DNA from: Tenebrio molitor
Taxonomy: Eukaryota > Arthropoda > Insecta > Coleoptera > Tenebrionidae
NCBI RefSeq assembly: GCF_963966145.1
Contig: NC_091049.1
Span: 7,316,001 to 7,380,000 of the forward strand
Direction: 5' to 3'
DNA: 64,000 nt
The notes beneath the pieces were generated by a model. That model had not been told where the DNA came from. It worked only from the letters and a program-made list of their open reading frames with translations, and searched no databases. The translations under genes were made by a program, and so were the position numbers. Of this stretch, positions 21,231-31,491 are shown one piece after another. Every line of letters starts with the position of its first letter. Position 1 is the first letter of the stretch.

Positions 21231-21320
21231 ATGGGTAAAGTTAAGGCAAAGTATTACGGTGCAGTTAAACATTGTGTTTTTGGCGACTGTGTTAGTCATA
21301 ATAGAATTGATACTTTATGA
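21231..21320 (+). other. Short ORF resembling the start of a THAP-type zinc finger
   Basis: ATG-started 29-codon frame (MGKVKAKYYGAVKHCVFGDC...) with a C-x4-C pair, repeated inverted in copy 2 near 62470. Too short to call; it could be a first exon or a remnant. Confidence 0.25.
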
Positions 21321-22126
21321 GTTGTATGAAAATAGGCGGAGTTTGCTACTGGGCATTCACTTAAAGAAATAGTCTATTTCAAATGCTCGTCTGCTCCTAA
21401 CCGTTTAATGTATCGTCTTTTGTTTCTGTTTTGTGCGTTTAATCTGTTATTAATTACTATGGTACCTATTATTTAAATTGTGAGTGTAACGGCCGGTTTC
21501 ATAATCCGACCCTAAAGTCTCCTTTAATAAAATGCGCCTTTAAGGTAAATGCGACATTAAAGCTAAAATAAAGGAGACTGCATTTCATAAACGCGGACTA
21601 TCGAAATATTAGTTAAAATTTGCATTAGTTCGAAAACGAATCATCCACCGTGTTTACGTGGTCATTTTCCTCTAGAATTTTACAGTTTGAAAGTTTTGGT
21701 AACTCGCAACTGTTTCCCTCGGACTTTGAAATATATTTCGAGTATTTTAATTTTTGTTTAAAGTCTGAATTTTACATTTTGCTAGTGGAGCAGCGCCAAA
21801 TTAAAACATCCGATTAATAAAAGATTGCGACCAAAAAAGCCAAATCCAACCTTTCAAGTGAAGGAATAATTTTATAAATCTAAAACAAAAGTTGTATAAA
21901 ATAACATCCTACACTTAAAGAGAAAAGAGAAGAACATGAAAGGAAAAATATTAGACTTACAGATTGAATTAGCAAGAAAACAATTGAGCAATAAAAACTA
22001 ATGAATTCATGGAATATCTTTATTTTCTAAATAGGACCTATAAGTTTCCGAAATGTTGATTTATAATCAGTTGAATTATTGGGTATCTACTAATTCACAA
22101 AAAAAAAGCAGCAATTTGTTGCAATG

Positions 22127-22132
22127 TATGTA
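22127..22132. other. Putative Tc1-type excision footprint (TATGTA)
   Basis: Copy 1 reads TATGTA where copy 2 carries a 229-bp TA-flanked element at 61397-61625. TATGTA/TACATA is the classical scar left by Tc1 excision. Confidence 0.5.
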
Positions 22133-22159
22133 CTAGCGAAATGTCACTTGTCATGTATA

Positions 22160-22631
22160 AGGCATTCACGATCTTTTTGGGACCGAGTTGGCTATGACCA
22201 TTTAGTGATTTTGTTGGCAGTACCTCGGTGATAACTAAATTCCCTAAAGGAAATTGACACTTTTTGTGTTAGGTTAGGTTGTTCTCAGTTTAGGGTTATA
22301 TTTTCTGAATAGGTACATTGTTGCCGGATCTCTTAAATATGGTCTGTCCTTTTTTAATTAAATTAAATCGTTTAATAGACATTTTTTATCGTAATAAAAT
22401 TATTTTGGCAATTTTGACTGTTCCTTTGACGGAAATTTAAATTATTTTTACACGCTTAACAAATCATTTAGTTTCTTACGAATATTAAAATGATCAATCC
22501 GGTGGCAAGAAAATGTCGAACAGACACTGACAGAAAAAAAAAATTGCATCCGTTGCATCACTGAATCAGTTAGTCCAACATGAAAAGAAAAAATCATAGC
22601 CAACTCGGTCCCAAAAAGAACGTGAATGCCT
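22160..22631. mobile_element. Nested TIR element (472 bp)
   Basis: Ends AGGCATTCACG and CGTGAATGCCT continue as a 38-bp inverted repeat including TTTTTGGGACCGAGTTGGCT. The duplicate at 60908-61371 has lost its outer 10 bp at one end, exactly where the 2-kb homology stops. Confidence 0.7.
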
Positions 22632-22811
22632 AATAATTGAGGTTATGATCCCCATTTAAATCCACCTTTAACGAGATAAAAGACCGACAACGAGCTTTTA
22701 AAGTTAAAGGGGGTTTTAAGGACTTAAAGACACCGTTAATGAATATGAAACACAATTTTTAGTTAAAGGTAGTTTTAAATTTAAAACCGCTCCTAATAGT
22801 ATATTATGATA

Positions 22812-22919
22812 CGAGTCTTATAAGAAGCATTTTATCGCACGCACGGTTTTAGAGCACGACGAGCTTGCGAGGAGTGCCCTAAAAGGAGTAAGTGCGATAA
22901 AATGCCTTATAAACGAGAT
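22812..22919. repeat. Long palindrome 3 with GC-rich apex
   Basis: Arms CTTATAAGAAGCATTTTATC and its near complement ATAAAATGCCTTATAA; apex ACGAGCTTGCGAGG. Same design as the others. Confidence 0.65.
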
Positions 22920-23215
22920 GTCATACAGTATTTTTTCTACTTTGCCACTTTTTCAATGAAAGAAAATAATTTAAAATTTAAAACCGTTAAAGTTGAAGGA
23001 TTCCACCCAAGGTCACGTCTGCGGTCTGCCGTGACACCACAGTATCCGTCAAAATAAAAAAATTAAATTTCACTATTTTAAGTTTTACTATTATATCACG
23101 CCTTTTCCTATTACGATACGCAAAACAGTATCGTAATAGCATCAGTACGAACGCAAAGTAGAAAAAATACATTATGAAACCGGCCGTAAGTAGTAAGTAG
23201 GTAAAGACACCGACA

Positions 23216-23358
23216 ATGGCAAATGTAAAAGATGTAGTGAGTACCAATGCCGATTTGGTTAACTATTTATTGGTAAATAAATTTCATACATTGTCTTATG
23301 ATGACAAAATATTTGTGAAGAACACGCCTTGGAATGGAATCTTCTTGGAAACGGTCTG
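23216..23358 (+). other. Short unrecognised ORF
   Basis: ATG-started, 46 codons (MANVKDVVSTNADLVNYLL...). It could be the first exon of a transposon gene but nothing downstream continues it in frame. Confidence 0.25.
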
Positions 23359-23389
23359 ACCGACCATTTGTCTTTGAATATTCGGGAAT

Positions 23390-23520
23390 TGAGTGAGTTG
23401 CTCCCTATTTTGTGGCAACAGATCCCCAGGAGGAGATTGAGAACTTAATTCGAAGTATCCCACGTCGTATTCGATAAGCTGTACAGGTACTAAGACGAAG
23501 TACCCGTTATTAGAAATTGA
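23390..23520 (+). pseudogene. Tc1-like transposase C-terminal relic
   Basis: In two frames the sequence gives LWQQIP then EEIENLIRSIPRRI, the usual closing segment of Tc1-family transposases, with one frameshift between. No other part of the gene is recognisable next to it. Confidence 0.5.
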
Positions 23521-23529
23521 AACAAAAAT

Positions 23530-23963
23530 CATTTAATTTATTTTAATTTTAATTTTATTTAAGTTCAAAAATTTGACTTTTTTTTTGTTTCATTCTGTAT
23601 TCATTTGGCTAAAAATGAATGGAATTCAACATTTGTATTGATTATGTTCCCATTTCTTCATTTGCTGGTCGATATTTATTTACTGAAGAAGTAAAGAAAA
23701 AGTCCTAATTCCTACCTAATTCTACAGATACATTAGCTTATGGGCATGTGGGCATTTCGGCGCCTCGAATTGCGTTTTGGTGCCCCGAATTACCTCATCG
23801 TACCACTTCAAGCGTCGCGCTAGCAAAGCATTCTGCGAAAAGTACCACTTCATGGCACGAGGCAGCGAGGTCTTCCCCGAAATCCCATTTTGCTGATCCG
23901 AAACTAGGACAGGAGCACGCCCAATGCACGCCCATATAAAAGGGTGACGAAGTGACGATGTAT
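23530..23963. other. Interval before the Gypsy element
   Basis: AT-rich to 23730, then a more GC-rich 230-bp stretch without a coding signal that I accept. Ends with the GTAT target duplicate. Confidence 0.4.
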
Positions 23964-24170
23964 TGTTAACGCCCGGCGCCCAAAAACAAGTCGATACGTT
24001 TTTAATCGGTTTATTCTTCTTGACGCGTTAATTACAAGTCAGGAGTTTTTCCCCACGCGCTCCCCTCGTCGGCAGTCCTCGGATCTCCTCGGGTCACTCC
24101 GACACGATGGAGCGCTGCTCGGGGACTTCCCGCGAGGGATCCTCCCTTCGCCCATTAGGGAATCGTAACA
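23964..24170 (-). repeat. Gypsy 3' LTR
   Basis: On the minus strand TGTTACGATT...GGGCGTTAACA. Matches 29405-29611 throughout. The 24171-24537 stretch between it and the pol stop is non-coding and includes a poly-A run on the minus strand near 24510-24525. Confidence 0.95.
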
Positions 24171-24537
24171 TTCGGCCATCCTGGCAACGAAGCGCGTCCT
24201 CGCGCTGTGCTGGGATGCTCCGGCCCTGAAACATGTCACATTTTCAACAGTATCATGCACCTTGCGGTATTCTGCTGCTGGTTGAGATCTGTACAACGTT
24301 CTCCAGAGCCGCCGCGGCCTCACCTGGGCTCCCCTGGCTCTCTCTCTCGCCTGTTCGGGTTCGCCGACTATGCCACACAGGCAGCCCGATCATGCCACAC
24401 AGGTCATCACTACAGGCAGGCAAACCTGTCATTAGCCACACAGGCTACCTTTCGCTGCTACTTTGTACAGATCCCAGCCACTGCCTTCGTCTTCCTCACT
24501 CTCTCCCTTTTTTTTTTTTTTTCCAGCGCACTTCTGA

Positions 24538-27500
24538 CTAACCCTCCAGGAGATCAATTAGATCCTCCCTCTCTCTCTCACTGTTGTCACTCTCCGTGTC
24601 ATACTCCACCGCTGCTTTGAAGGGTCGAAGTGCGTCAACCGCTACCAGAACACGATAATTCTTGTACCCTCTCACGCCTCGTACGCTCGTGATCTGATAT
24701 CGGTCGTTACCAAAGACCTTAGTCACCCTATAAGGTCCGACAAATTTTGCTGCAACCTTTGTGCTAACACCCTTCGTGTTGCCAGCGGATCCGCCGCGCC
24801 ACAAAACCAGGTCACCTTTGCTATACTTGCGAGGGACTTTTCGTTTCCGATCGAAAGCAACTTTCATTTTTTTTGGCAACCCTCTTCAAATTTTCTCGCG
24901 CCGCCTCCCTCTTTTCCTCTACACTGGTACTACTACCTGCCACTTCCAAATCCTGTAACAACCTCCCCTTGTTACTAAACATCAATTCGTAAGGGCTATA
25001 TTTTGTGCTAGAGTTAACCGTGTTGTTCATGCCCCACACGACTTCTGGAAGTGCAGTGTCCCAGTAACACTCAGAGCCGTTCACTGACGCGCAAAGGGCG
25101 TCCAGGAGGGTTCGATGGTACCTCTCCACTTGCCCATTTGCCCGAGGCGTCGCAACCGCAGTCATGACATGTTTGATCTGTTTATCGTCAACAAATTCTT
25201 TGAAGTACCTACTTCCGAAAGCTAGCCCGTTGTCTGAGATGATCCTTCTAGGATATCCCAAGAAAGTACCGAACACCTCTCTCAAAATTTTTATACACTC
25301 CGCCGACCCCAACGTTTTTGTCGGCTTCACTACCAAATATTTTGTAAAAGAGTCGATGATGGTCAACACATAGCTGTTTCCCGCTCTACTTTTCGGAAAA
25401 GGGCCTACATGGTCGATATGGACCGTGTCCATGGGTTTATCAGGCTTGTGGATTGGATGCAGCTGCCCTTCCCTCTTTCCGTAATTACCCTTGCCGTACG
25501 CACACTGTAAACATGAACCGCAGTACTTTCTGATAAACCGCGTCATTTTGGCGAACCAGTATTGCTCCTTAATGGCCTTGACGCACCGATCAAATCCGAC
25601 ATGACCCACATCGTCATGGTATCTCTTCACAATCTGCCACCTCGCCGCTCGAGGAACCACTAACCTATCGCCCTTCAGAGTCCTACGATATAACCGGTTG
25701 CTTTTATATCTATACTCTCGGTGCAACTCTTCCTTTGGATCGGCTTGTAATTGTTTCATAATAATTTGGAGAGACTCATCTTGCAATTGGAGAGCCAGAA
25801 ACCAATCAGTGACCGTAACTTGTGAAACTTCCGCAATTGGTAACGCACCTCGGCTGAGCGCATCCGCATGTCGCATCGCAGTACCCGGTCTGTGCACGAT
25901 CTCAAAATCATATTGCTGCACCTGAAGCCACCATCGAGCAATACGGGGAATAAGGTCGCGTTTCGAAAAGGTATATCGTACTGCCGCACAATCCGTCACA
26001 ATGGTGAAATGCAACCCGAGTAAATAAAAACTAAACCGCTTCAACGCCTCGACAACCGCTAGGGTTTCCAACTCGAAGCTGTGATAGAACTTTTCCGCGG
26101 GTGTGGTACATCGGCTAAAATAAGCAATCGGTTTCAAAGTATCGTCTGATTGTTTTTGTAAAATGATAGCACCCAGGCCTTGCGAGCTCGCATCCGTATG
26201 TACCTCCGTAATCGCGTCAGGCCTGTAAGCGGCTAACACAGGTTTTTCCACGAGCGCCTGCTTCAGCTTGCGAAATGCATTGTCTTGCTCTGGCCCCCAG
26301 TTCCACACAGCATTCTTTCGCGTCAACATTGTCAAAGGCGCCGCACTGGTAGCAAATCCCTTGATGAATTTTCGAAAGTACCCGGTCAAGCCCAAAAATT
26401 GGCGTATTTCATGAGCGTTGGTCGGTTTCTTAAATTTTTCAACCGCCCCCGTCTTCAGGAGCCCCGGTGTAATGCCCCTTGAACTGATCTGATGCCCAAG
26501 GTAGTTAACGCTATCCGCTAAAAACTCGCATTTGTCTATATTTAGTTTATACCCCGCTCTTCCCAACAACCCTAACACTTCGTCTAATAACTCCAGTCCT
26601 TGAGCAACCGTTATTGATGGTAAAAGTAGGTCGTCCATGTATGCCAGTACTTTATCGTGACGTAATTTACCTAGAGCCCCATTGAGAAATCGTTGAAATA
26701 CGGCCGGTGCATTAACGAGCCCAAAGGGCATTTTGACATACTCGTAATGTCCGTCTTGCGTAATGAAAGCCGTTTTTGGTATTGACTTTGGGTCTACCGC
26801 AATTTGATGGAAACCTTGGCTACAGTCGAGACTCGTGAAGTAAGATTTTCCCGCCAATTTGCTAAATTCATCCTCTACGTTAGCCATCGGGTAGGTCTCT
26901 TTTTCCGTACACTTGTTCAACGCGCGGTAATCAACGCAAAGACGATAATCGCCATTTTTCTTACGGACCAGCACCACCGGACTCGCAAAACTTGAAGTCG
27001 ACTCCCGGACAATTCCGGCATCCAACAGATCTTGCACTTTACCCCTAACAACTTCTCTCTCTTTCAACGCCATGCGGTAAGGCCGATAACAGACAGCTTT
27101 CGCACCCTCTTTCAACTCGATTTTTAAACAACTTCCCTGGACTGTCCCTAACTCTTTCGAATTATTTGCAAAACAACCTGCGTGGCGTTCTAAAAGTCTG
27201 TAAAGCGCAGCTTTTCCGCTATCAGTCACCGTCCCTCCAACCTTTACTTTATCAAAATTGATCTGAGAGCTCTCCACCACATTCATTCGCTCATTCATAG
27301 CTCTCACCTTGGATATCTCAACCTCCGGTACCTCCTCGCAGACATCACCGCGACCTATCAGCTTAGCCCGCTGCAGGGTCACGTCCCGATCCCCCAGATT
27401 AGTCACCCAAATTTTCCCTCCAGGCGCCTGTAGCACGCCACTAGGGATGCTGCACACCATTTCCCTGCCGCTATGATGAATCCGATTTTCCAGCAGTACG

Positions 27501-27583
27501 TTGGCTGAAACGTCGGCTCCGAGGATGTCGACCTGGACAAGTGTCGAAGAGTTGGCTGGCAGCGTCACTTCCTGGTGTACCAA
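24538..27583 (-). pseudogene. Gypsy pol: RT, RNase H, integrase (one frameshift)
   Basis: The main frame 27583-24821 has 920 codons. RT carries YMDD at residues 315-318; RNase H has D464, E504-region and D531; the integrase has an HHCC finger (H656, H661, C688, C691/C694) and catalytic D724, D784, E820 with the 35-residue D-E spacing. Near 24875 an extra A in a run of eight shifts the frame, and the last 110 residues, with an SH3-like GDLVLWRGG and chromatin-binding-type tail, are read in 24879-24538. The frame is open upstream of the ATG at 27583 back to the solo LTR, so the ATG is not the original start; pol was fused in frame with gag-protease. All catalytic residues seen are intact; a single homopolymer error or mutation is the only coding break here. 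Confidence 0.9.
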
Positions 27584-27616
27584 AAGATGGGGGCGTTCCT
27601 CAGCGTCGTTTAGTGT

Positions 27617-27998
27617 AATTCTGCTTAGTTCGTGTGTTAGAAATTATTAGATATAAAACACTTTTGTTGTTTCGAGAAACGTTTTTATTCAAGACTCATG
27701 TGCTGACGGTACATTCGACTTTGAGGGAGAGAGTCAATGTATGAATGCCTCTCCCCTCTTAACATTTTGACTTATATACTACCCCCATCCCCCATATTTC
27801 ATCATCATGGCCGCGTACTCGGACCATAGAGGCGACCATATATGGTCATACCAATGATCACACCACCTCGTTTTCATACATCGTCATCGGGGGTGGAAGG
27901 GGCGAGGGTGTTCTGGTGGTGCCACCGCGATGCATGACGTTGCGAAATCGTCCCGAATTGTGGCGCAACCTTATGACTTCGAATATTTTCTTACACGT
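27617..27998 (-). mobile_element. Solo LTR (382 bp) inserted between gag-protease and pol
   Basis: The block is flanked by 4-bp repeats GTGT (27613-27616, 27999-28002). On the minus strand it has a TATATAAG promoter-like motif near 27775 and AATAAA downstream near 27690, the usual order in an LTR. Without it and one repeat, the gag-protease and pol frames become continuous. Ends are ACGTGTAAG and GCAGAATT, more like errantivirus-type LTR ends than TG...CA, so the family is uncertain. Confidence 0.65.
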
Positions 27999-29286
27999 GT
28001 GTTACTTTGTCGATAAGCTGAGCCCGTCCGCCGTCGATTACAAAACTAACGTTCTCATGATTAATCACCGGCTGACCGATGAGCAGGTCAATATCTCCCA
28101 TTTCGGCATCGGTGACGATGGCATCGGTTGCAAGTGTGATATCACCGACATGTAAAGTAAAAACTGTCTCATGCGTACACATTATGGTTTTTCCGCCGAA
28201 ACAACGAAGTGAGTTTTCTTTTATTGTTAGAGGAAGATCCAACTTGTCAGCGCATTTTTGGTGAATTATATTTCGCTGTGATCCCGTATCGAAGTACGCG
28301 TCGATGATCTCATTGTTGATTTTGCACTTTGTTTTGTAAACGTCGCCAACTGATTTCGCACTTATAAGTTTCACGTCCTTGGAGCTACCAGACGCTGTAT
28401 CAGCACTGCGGGGCGGCGCCGTGCATTGGTAACGTCGGTGTCCGAGGCGACCGCACCTGAAGCACTTCATGTCACTGGTGGAGGCAGCCCTTGCACGGGG
28501 GCATCGGTTTATTAAATGGTTATAGGAACCGCACGTATAACAACATCGTTTTTGCGGGAAACGGGAACGGGGCAACTTTTCCTCACCATACATTTTCTTT
28601 GGTGCGGGCGGGCATGTATACGAATCGTAATTGTCCATTGGAGCTATGAAGCCAGCATACAATTCGTCGACGGAGTCGCACTTATACGCTCTCGCGTTGG
28701 CCTGTAGTTCCAGCGGTAGTCCTTTGATAACGCAAGAAATCGTCGTTTCATCGTCCAAGCGACATTGTTGGATCAGTGCAAGCTTTGCGTGGTAATAATG
28801 GGTCATACTCTCGTCGGGTCGTTTCTTCCTTTTGACCATTTCTTCCAACAATGTTGCTGGATCCACACAACGGGGAAAAGCTCGTCTTAGCGCGACCTTC
28901 CACTCGGTCCACGTTTTGTCATAGCTTTCTAAGCGCCCAAACCACTCGCGAGCGGCACCTCGTAGTTTTTGCTGCATGAAGCAAATTTTATCATATTCCG
29001 CCCAGTTGTGGATCTCACCAAGTTGGTCTATTTTCTTTAGCCAGGCGTCCACAACATTTCCCTGATCGTCCGGATCGAAGGCGGGCAAAATGTCCCCTCT
29101 GGCGCCGCTCGAGGTGGACGGCGTAACCCGATCCTCGACGCCAAGGTCCATGCGTTCTGGTTCCTCCCGGTGACGAGCATATTTCTTAGCCAACACCGCG
29201 GACACTCTCTTCTCTATGTGGCGTTCCAAGAGGTCTTCGTATAGGCTGTTTGGGTCGCGATCCAGGACCTCCTCTTCTGCACTCAT
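27991..29286 (-). CDS. Gypsy gag with protease
   Basis: 431 codons from ATG 29286. Residues about 65-220 form the capsid-like retrotransposon gag region (WLKKIDQLGEIHNW..., AREWFGRLESYD). Two CCHC zinc knuckles follow at 249-262 (CYTCGSYNHLINRC) and 275-288 (CFRCGRLGHRRYQC), then a retropepsin motif FDTGS at 332-336 and the matching DLLIGQP segment near 397. The stop at 27991 lies inside the solo LTR, so the protein is truncated by insertion and was originally joined to pol. Functions: RNA packaging and polyprotein cleavage. Confidence 0.9.
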   Translation of the reverse strand: MSAEEEVLDRDPNSLYEDLLERHIEKRVSAVLAKKYARHREEPERMDLGVEDRVTPSTSSGARGDILPAFDPDDQGNVVDAWLKKIDQLGEIHNWAEYDKICFMQQKLRGAAREWFGRLESYDKTWTEWKVALRRAFPRCVDPATLLEEMVKRKKRPDESMTHYYHAKLALIQQCRLDDETTISCVIKGLPLELQANARAYKCDSVDELYAGFIAPMDNYDSYTCPPAPKKMYGEEKLPRSRFPQKRCCYTCGSYNHLINRCPRARAASTSDMKCFRCGRLGHRRYQCTAPPRSADTASGSSKDVKLISAKSVGDVYKTKCKINNEIIDAYFDTGSQRNIIHQKCADKLDLPLTIKENSLRCFGGKTIMCTHETVFTLHVGDITLATDAIVTDAEMGDIDLLIGQPVINHENVSFVIDGGRAQLIDKVTHV

Positions 29287-29385
29287 CTTGCCTCTTTTAA
29301 GTTTTTATTTTGTCCTTTAACTTTTTTTTCCAATCAGAATTATCCGGTACACACAGTCACACACTCAAACACAGGTAGAACGGGT

Positions 29386-29399
29386 AATCCCACTTCTGA
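29386..29399 (-). other. Gypsy primer-binding site
   Basis: On the minus strand, five bases after the 5' LTR, TCAGAAGTGGGATT matches the complement of the 3' region of leucine tRNAs but begins a few bases inside the CCA end, as in some insect Gypsy elements. The tRNA assignment is from memory of tRNA-Leu ends. Confidence 0.45.
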
Positions 29400-29404
29400 A
29401 GATT

Positions 29405-29611
29405 TGTTAACGCCCGGCGCCCAAAAACAAGTCGATACGTTTTTAATCGGTTTATTCTTCTTGACGCGTTAATTACAAATCAGGAGTTTTTCCCCACGCG
29501 CTCCCCTCGTCGGCAGTCCTCGGATCTCCTCGGGTCACTCCGACACGATGGAGCGCTGCTCGGGGACTTCCCGCGAGGGATCCTCCCTTCGCCCATTAGG
29601 GAATCGTAACA
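29405..29611 (-). repeat. Gypsy 5' LTR
   Basis: 207 bp, same ends as 23964-24170 and essentially the same sequence. A GTAT duplicate follows at 29612. Confidence 0.95.
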
Positions 29612-30027
29612 GTATTATTATTCCGTTAACTCTGATTAAAGACGTTGCTCCTTCAGTGTTGCTTTTTAATCCAACCCCAGAGCTCAAAAATTAAACAAAA
29701 GCTCACAGGCACGTATTAGTTTCTGGACATTGTTGAATAAATCGCTATTTTTTATTAGTGTTGAAGTAATAAATTAAGAAAACAATAATAACAATTACCA
29801 TAATACATATAAGAACAAAAATAATAATTTTTAATTTATTAACTTGTTGAATAAGACTTTGAAAACTTTTTTCGGAATTTTGGATATTCTTCATTGAATG
29901 AATATATTTAAATTCTTGAATACAGTACTTTCCATTTAATTTACAATTTTTGTCACAGCTATTTAACAGAATGACCGTTTTTATTTTAACTTTTCATATT
30001 CATTGCTAGGTAGATTACATAAAAAAT
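29612..30027. other. Interval without a recognised gene
   Basis: AT-rich; no coding, repeat border or RNA seen. Confidence 0.4.
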
Positions 30028-30129
30028 TGCCCTCGTAATATACCAAGGGACAGATATATTGCCGGAAATTTTTTCGAGCAGTCCTGACACACGAGTGTTG
30101 GACTGCAAGAAAAAATTTCTAGCGATATA
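30028..30129. repeat. Long palindrome 4, apex-deleted, left part of tandem unit 1
   Basis: Begins ATATACCAAGGGACAGATAT and folds on GGAAATTTTTTCGAGCAGTC against GACTGCAAGAAAAAATTTC. The apex is only CCTGACACACGAGTGTTGG, about 75 bp shorter than in unit 2 at 31680. The right arm is cut by the mariner-like element at 30130 and continues at 31492. Confidence 0.7.
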
Positions 30130-31491
30130 CAGGGTGTCCCAGAACTCGCGCCCCAGAGAAAACAGACAAATGCCGACAACAATCTCGATTCTAAAAATGC
30201 AAACGAAGAACAATTAATGGCTTGCATAAGAGAGTTGTGATACATCTAAGATCCACCAATTCCAGAAAGGGAACTCTGAGGTGTTAATGTGAATAAAATC
30301 GGTTGCTAAGTTTATAAATTGTCACAATTAAATAATGTCAGAATGACATGTCCGCTAAAGTGTCAACATCAACATGTTAGGTTAAGGCAAATGTCATTCA
30401 AGATGTCACATTCGCCATCGATCACATGAATCTGTGTTTTTATTTTTTTAAATAAAACAACTGGCGGTTCTGAAAACAACCTTGTTTATTTTAATGCACG
30501 TGAGCTTATCGTACAAAACAGGAAGAAAAGATATAACACAAGCCAAAAGGGATTATGAACCGAAAAATAAATACAATAAGAGGAAGTGCTCAAAGTGGCC
30601 ACCATTCATTTGCAGGCATAACCATGCCAGTTGCAAGAGACTCAGTTTAGAATTCGTAACCATTTTAGAAGTAATTGTGGCAAAAGCTTCCTGAACGCAA
30701 CTTTTGAATTGTTCTCCTGTAGCAGTAAGGCAATAGGACCGCACAGGCCAGTGTCGTGGACCACCACAACTTCTTATCAATCGATGAGGATACTGTTGAT
30801 CCAAAATTTCTCGAACTTGTCTACTGAAGTGTGGTAGTGCGCTGTCGTGTTGAAACTAGCCGGTAGCACAAAAAAGAAGTGGAATGTCTTCAAGCAAATT
30901 GGGAAGTTTTGCGTTCAAAAATTCTCCATTGAAAATTCTGGGTGAATGTCTGGCGCTTACCGTGCAGCAAATTCAAAAGATCCTACCTAAAGAGAGAAGT
31001 TAGCTGACATGTAAACTAATTTCTATTGAAGACATACCACACGATTCCCTAATAGACCAACCCACAAATTTATATAAAATCGTTGCTGAAATGCTCTTGA
31101 AAATAGAGCATGTGGATTTACTTCATTTCCACATTCTCCGTAAATTATCAACATTTCTACATAATCCGCTGCAGAATACATGATAAAAGAGCACGGTTGA
31201 CCACGACGGCGGTACTAAAGCGATTTGAAGTGATTTGAATGAAATTTTGACACTGACGTTTCTCAAAAGTTTCATAGCCGGTCAGTTTATTGAAAACGTA
31301 ATAAAATATGCAACCTAGCAACAATTACGGGAAATAGACCTGGATGGCCTAAAATGCTTTGATTGGTCGAATTAAACTGTTCTTTTCTCGAATACCGTTC
31401 AAGATAGAAAAAAATTTCATTGGGATTATTTATTTGTTCTTTTATGAAGATTTCCCCTTTTTTCTCTGGGGCGCGAGTTCTGGGACCCGTG
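30130..31491. mobile_element. Mariner-like element (1362 bp)
   Basis: Inverted ends CAGGGTGTCCCAGAACTCGC and the complement ending GGGACCCGTG, flanked by TA (30128-30129, 31492-31493). The TIR continues through GCCCCAGAGAAAA. It inserted inside the palindrome of tandem unit 1. Confidence 0.85.
30553..30850 (-). pseudogene. Mariner-like transposase, C-terminal relic
   Basis: The minus strand gives HDSALPHFSRQVREILDQQY, then GGPRHWPVRS and MNGGHFEHF near the end. These are the D-x-A-x-P-H second catalytic block, the WPxRS block and the closing GGHFEHL of mariner-type transposases. The third catalytic region is replaced by unrelated residues through frameshifts. Only the last third of the gene is recognisable; the rest of the element is non-coding. 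Confidence 0.65.

Larger units (their letters stand above)
20658..22621 (+). repeat. 2-kb duplicated unit, copy 1
   Basis: Near-identical to the reverse complement of 60908-63041. It includes two direct repeats of about 67 bp (GCCATCTAAGTGAAACAAAA at 20697 and its relative at 20787), a short ORF at 21231 and the left part of a TAA-flanked element. The copies differ by a 229-bp mariner-type MITE present only in copy 2. Confidence 0.85.
21490..23186. mobile_element. Harbinger-like non-autonomous element with TAA target duplication
   Basis: Ends CGGCCGGTTTCATAAT and ATTATGAAACCGGCCG are inverted, flanked by TAA on both sides (21487-21489, 23187-23189). A 3-bp T-W-A duplication is typical of PIF/Harbinger. 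Only one end of this element is present in the duplicate at 62200. It contains a nested MITE and palindrome 3. No transposase inside. Confidence 0.6.
23964..29611 (-). mobile_element. Gypsy LTR retrotransposon, near full length
   Basis: Two 207-bp LTRs (23964-24170, 29405-29611), gag-protease, then RT-RNase H-integrase in order on the minus strand. The 4-bp repeats GTAT at 23960-23963 and 29612-29615 are the target duplication. The LTRs look almost identical, suggesting a fairly recent insertion, though a pol frameshift and a solo-LTR insertion now disable it. No envelope gene. Precise LTR edges are confirmed by the solo LTR at 48725-48919. Confidence 0.95.

Noticed and set aside
22987..23247. 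86-codon minus frame with hydrophobic stretches
   Set aside because: It crosses the end of the TAA-flanked element; hydrophobicity follows from AT-rich antisense sequence.
24538..24879. Programmed frameshift at the A8 run in Gypsy pol
   Set aside because: The position, within the integrase C-terminus, is not where Gypsy elements shift, and no separate product would result; a mutation or sequencing error is simpler.
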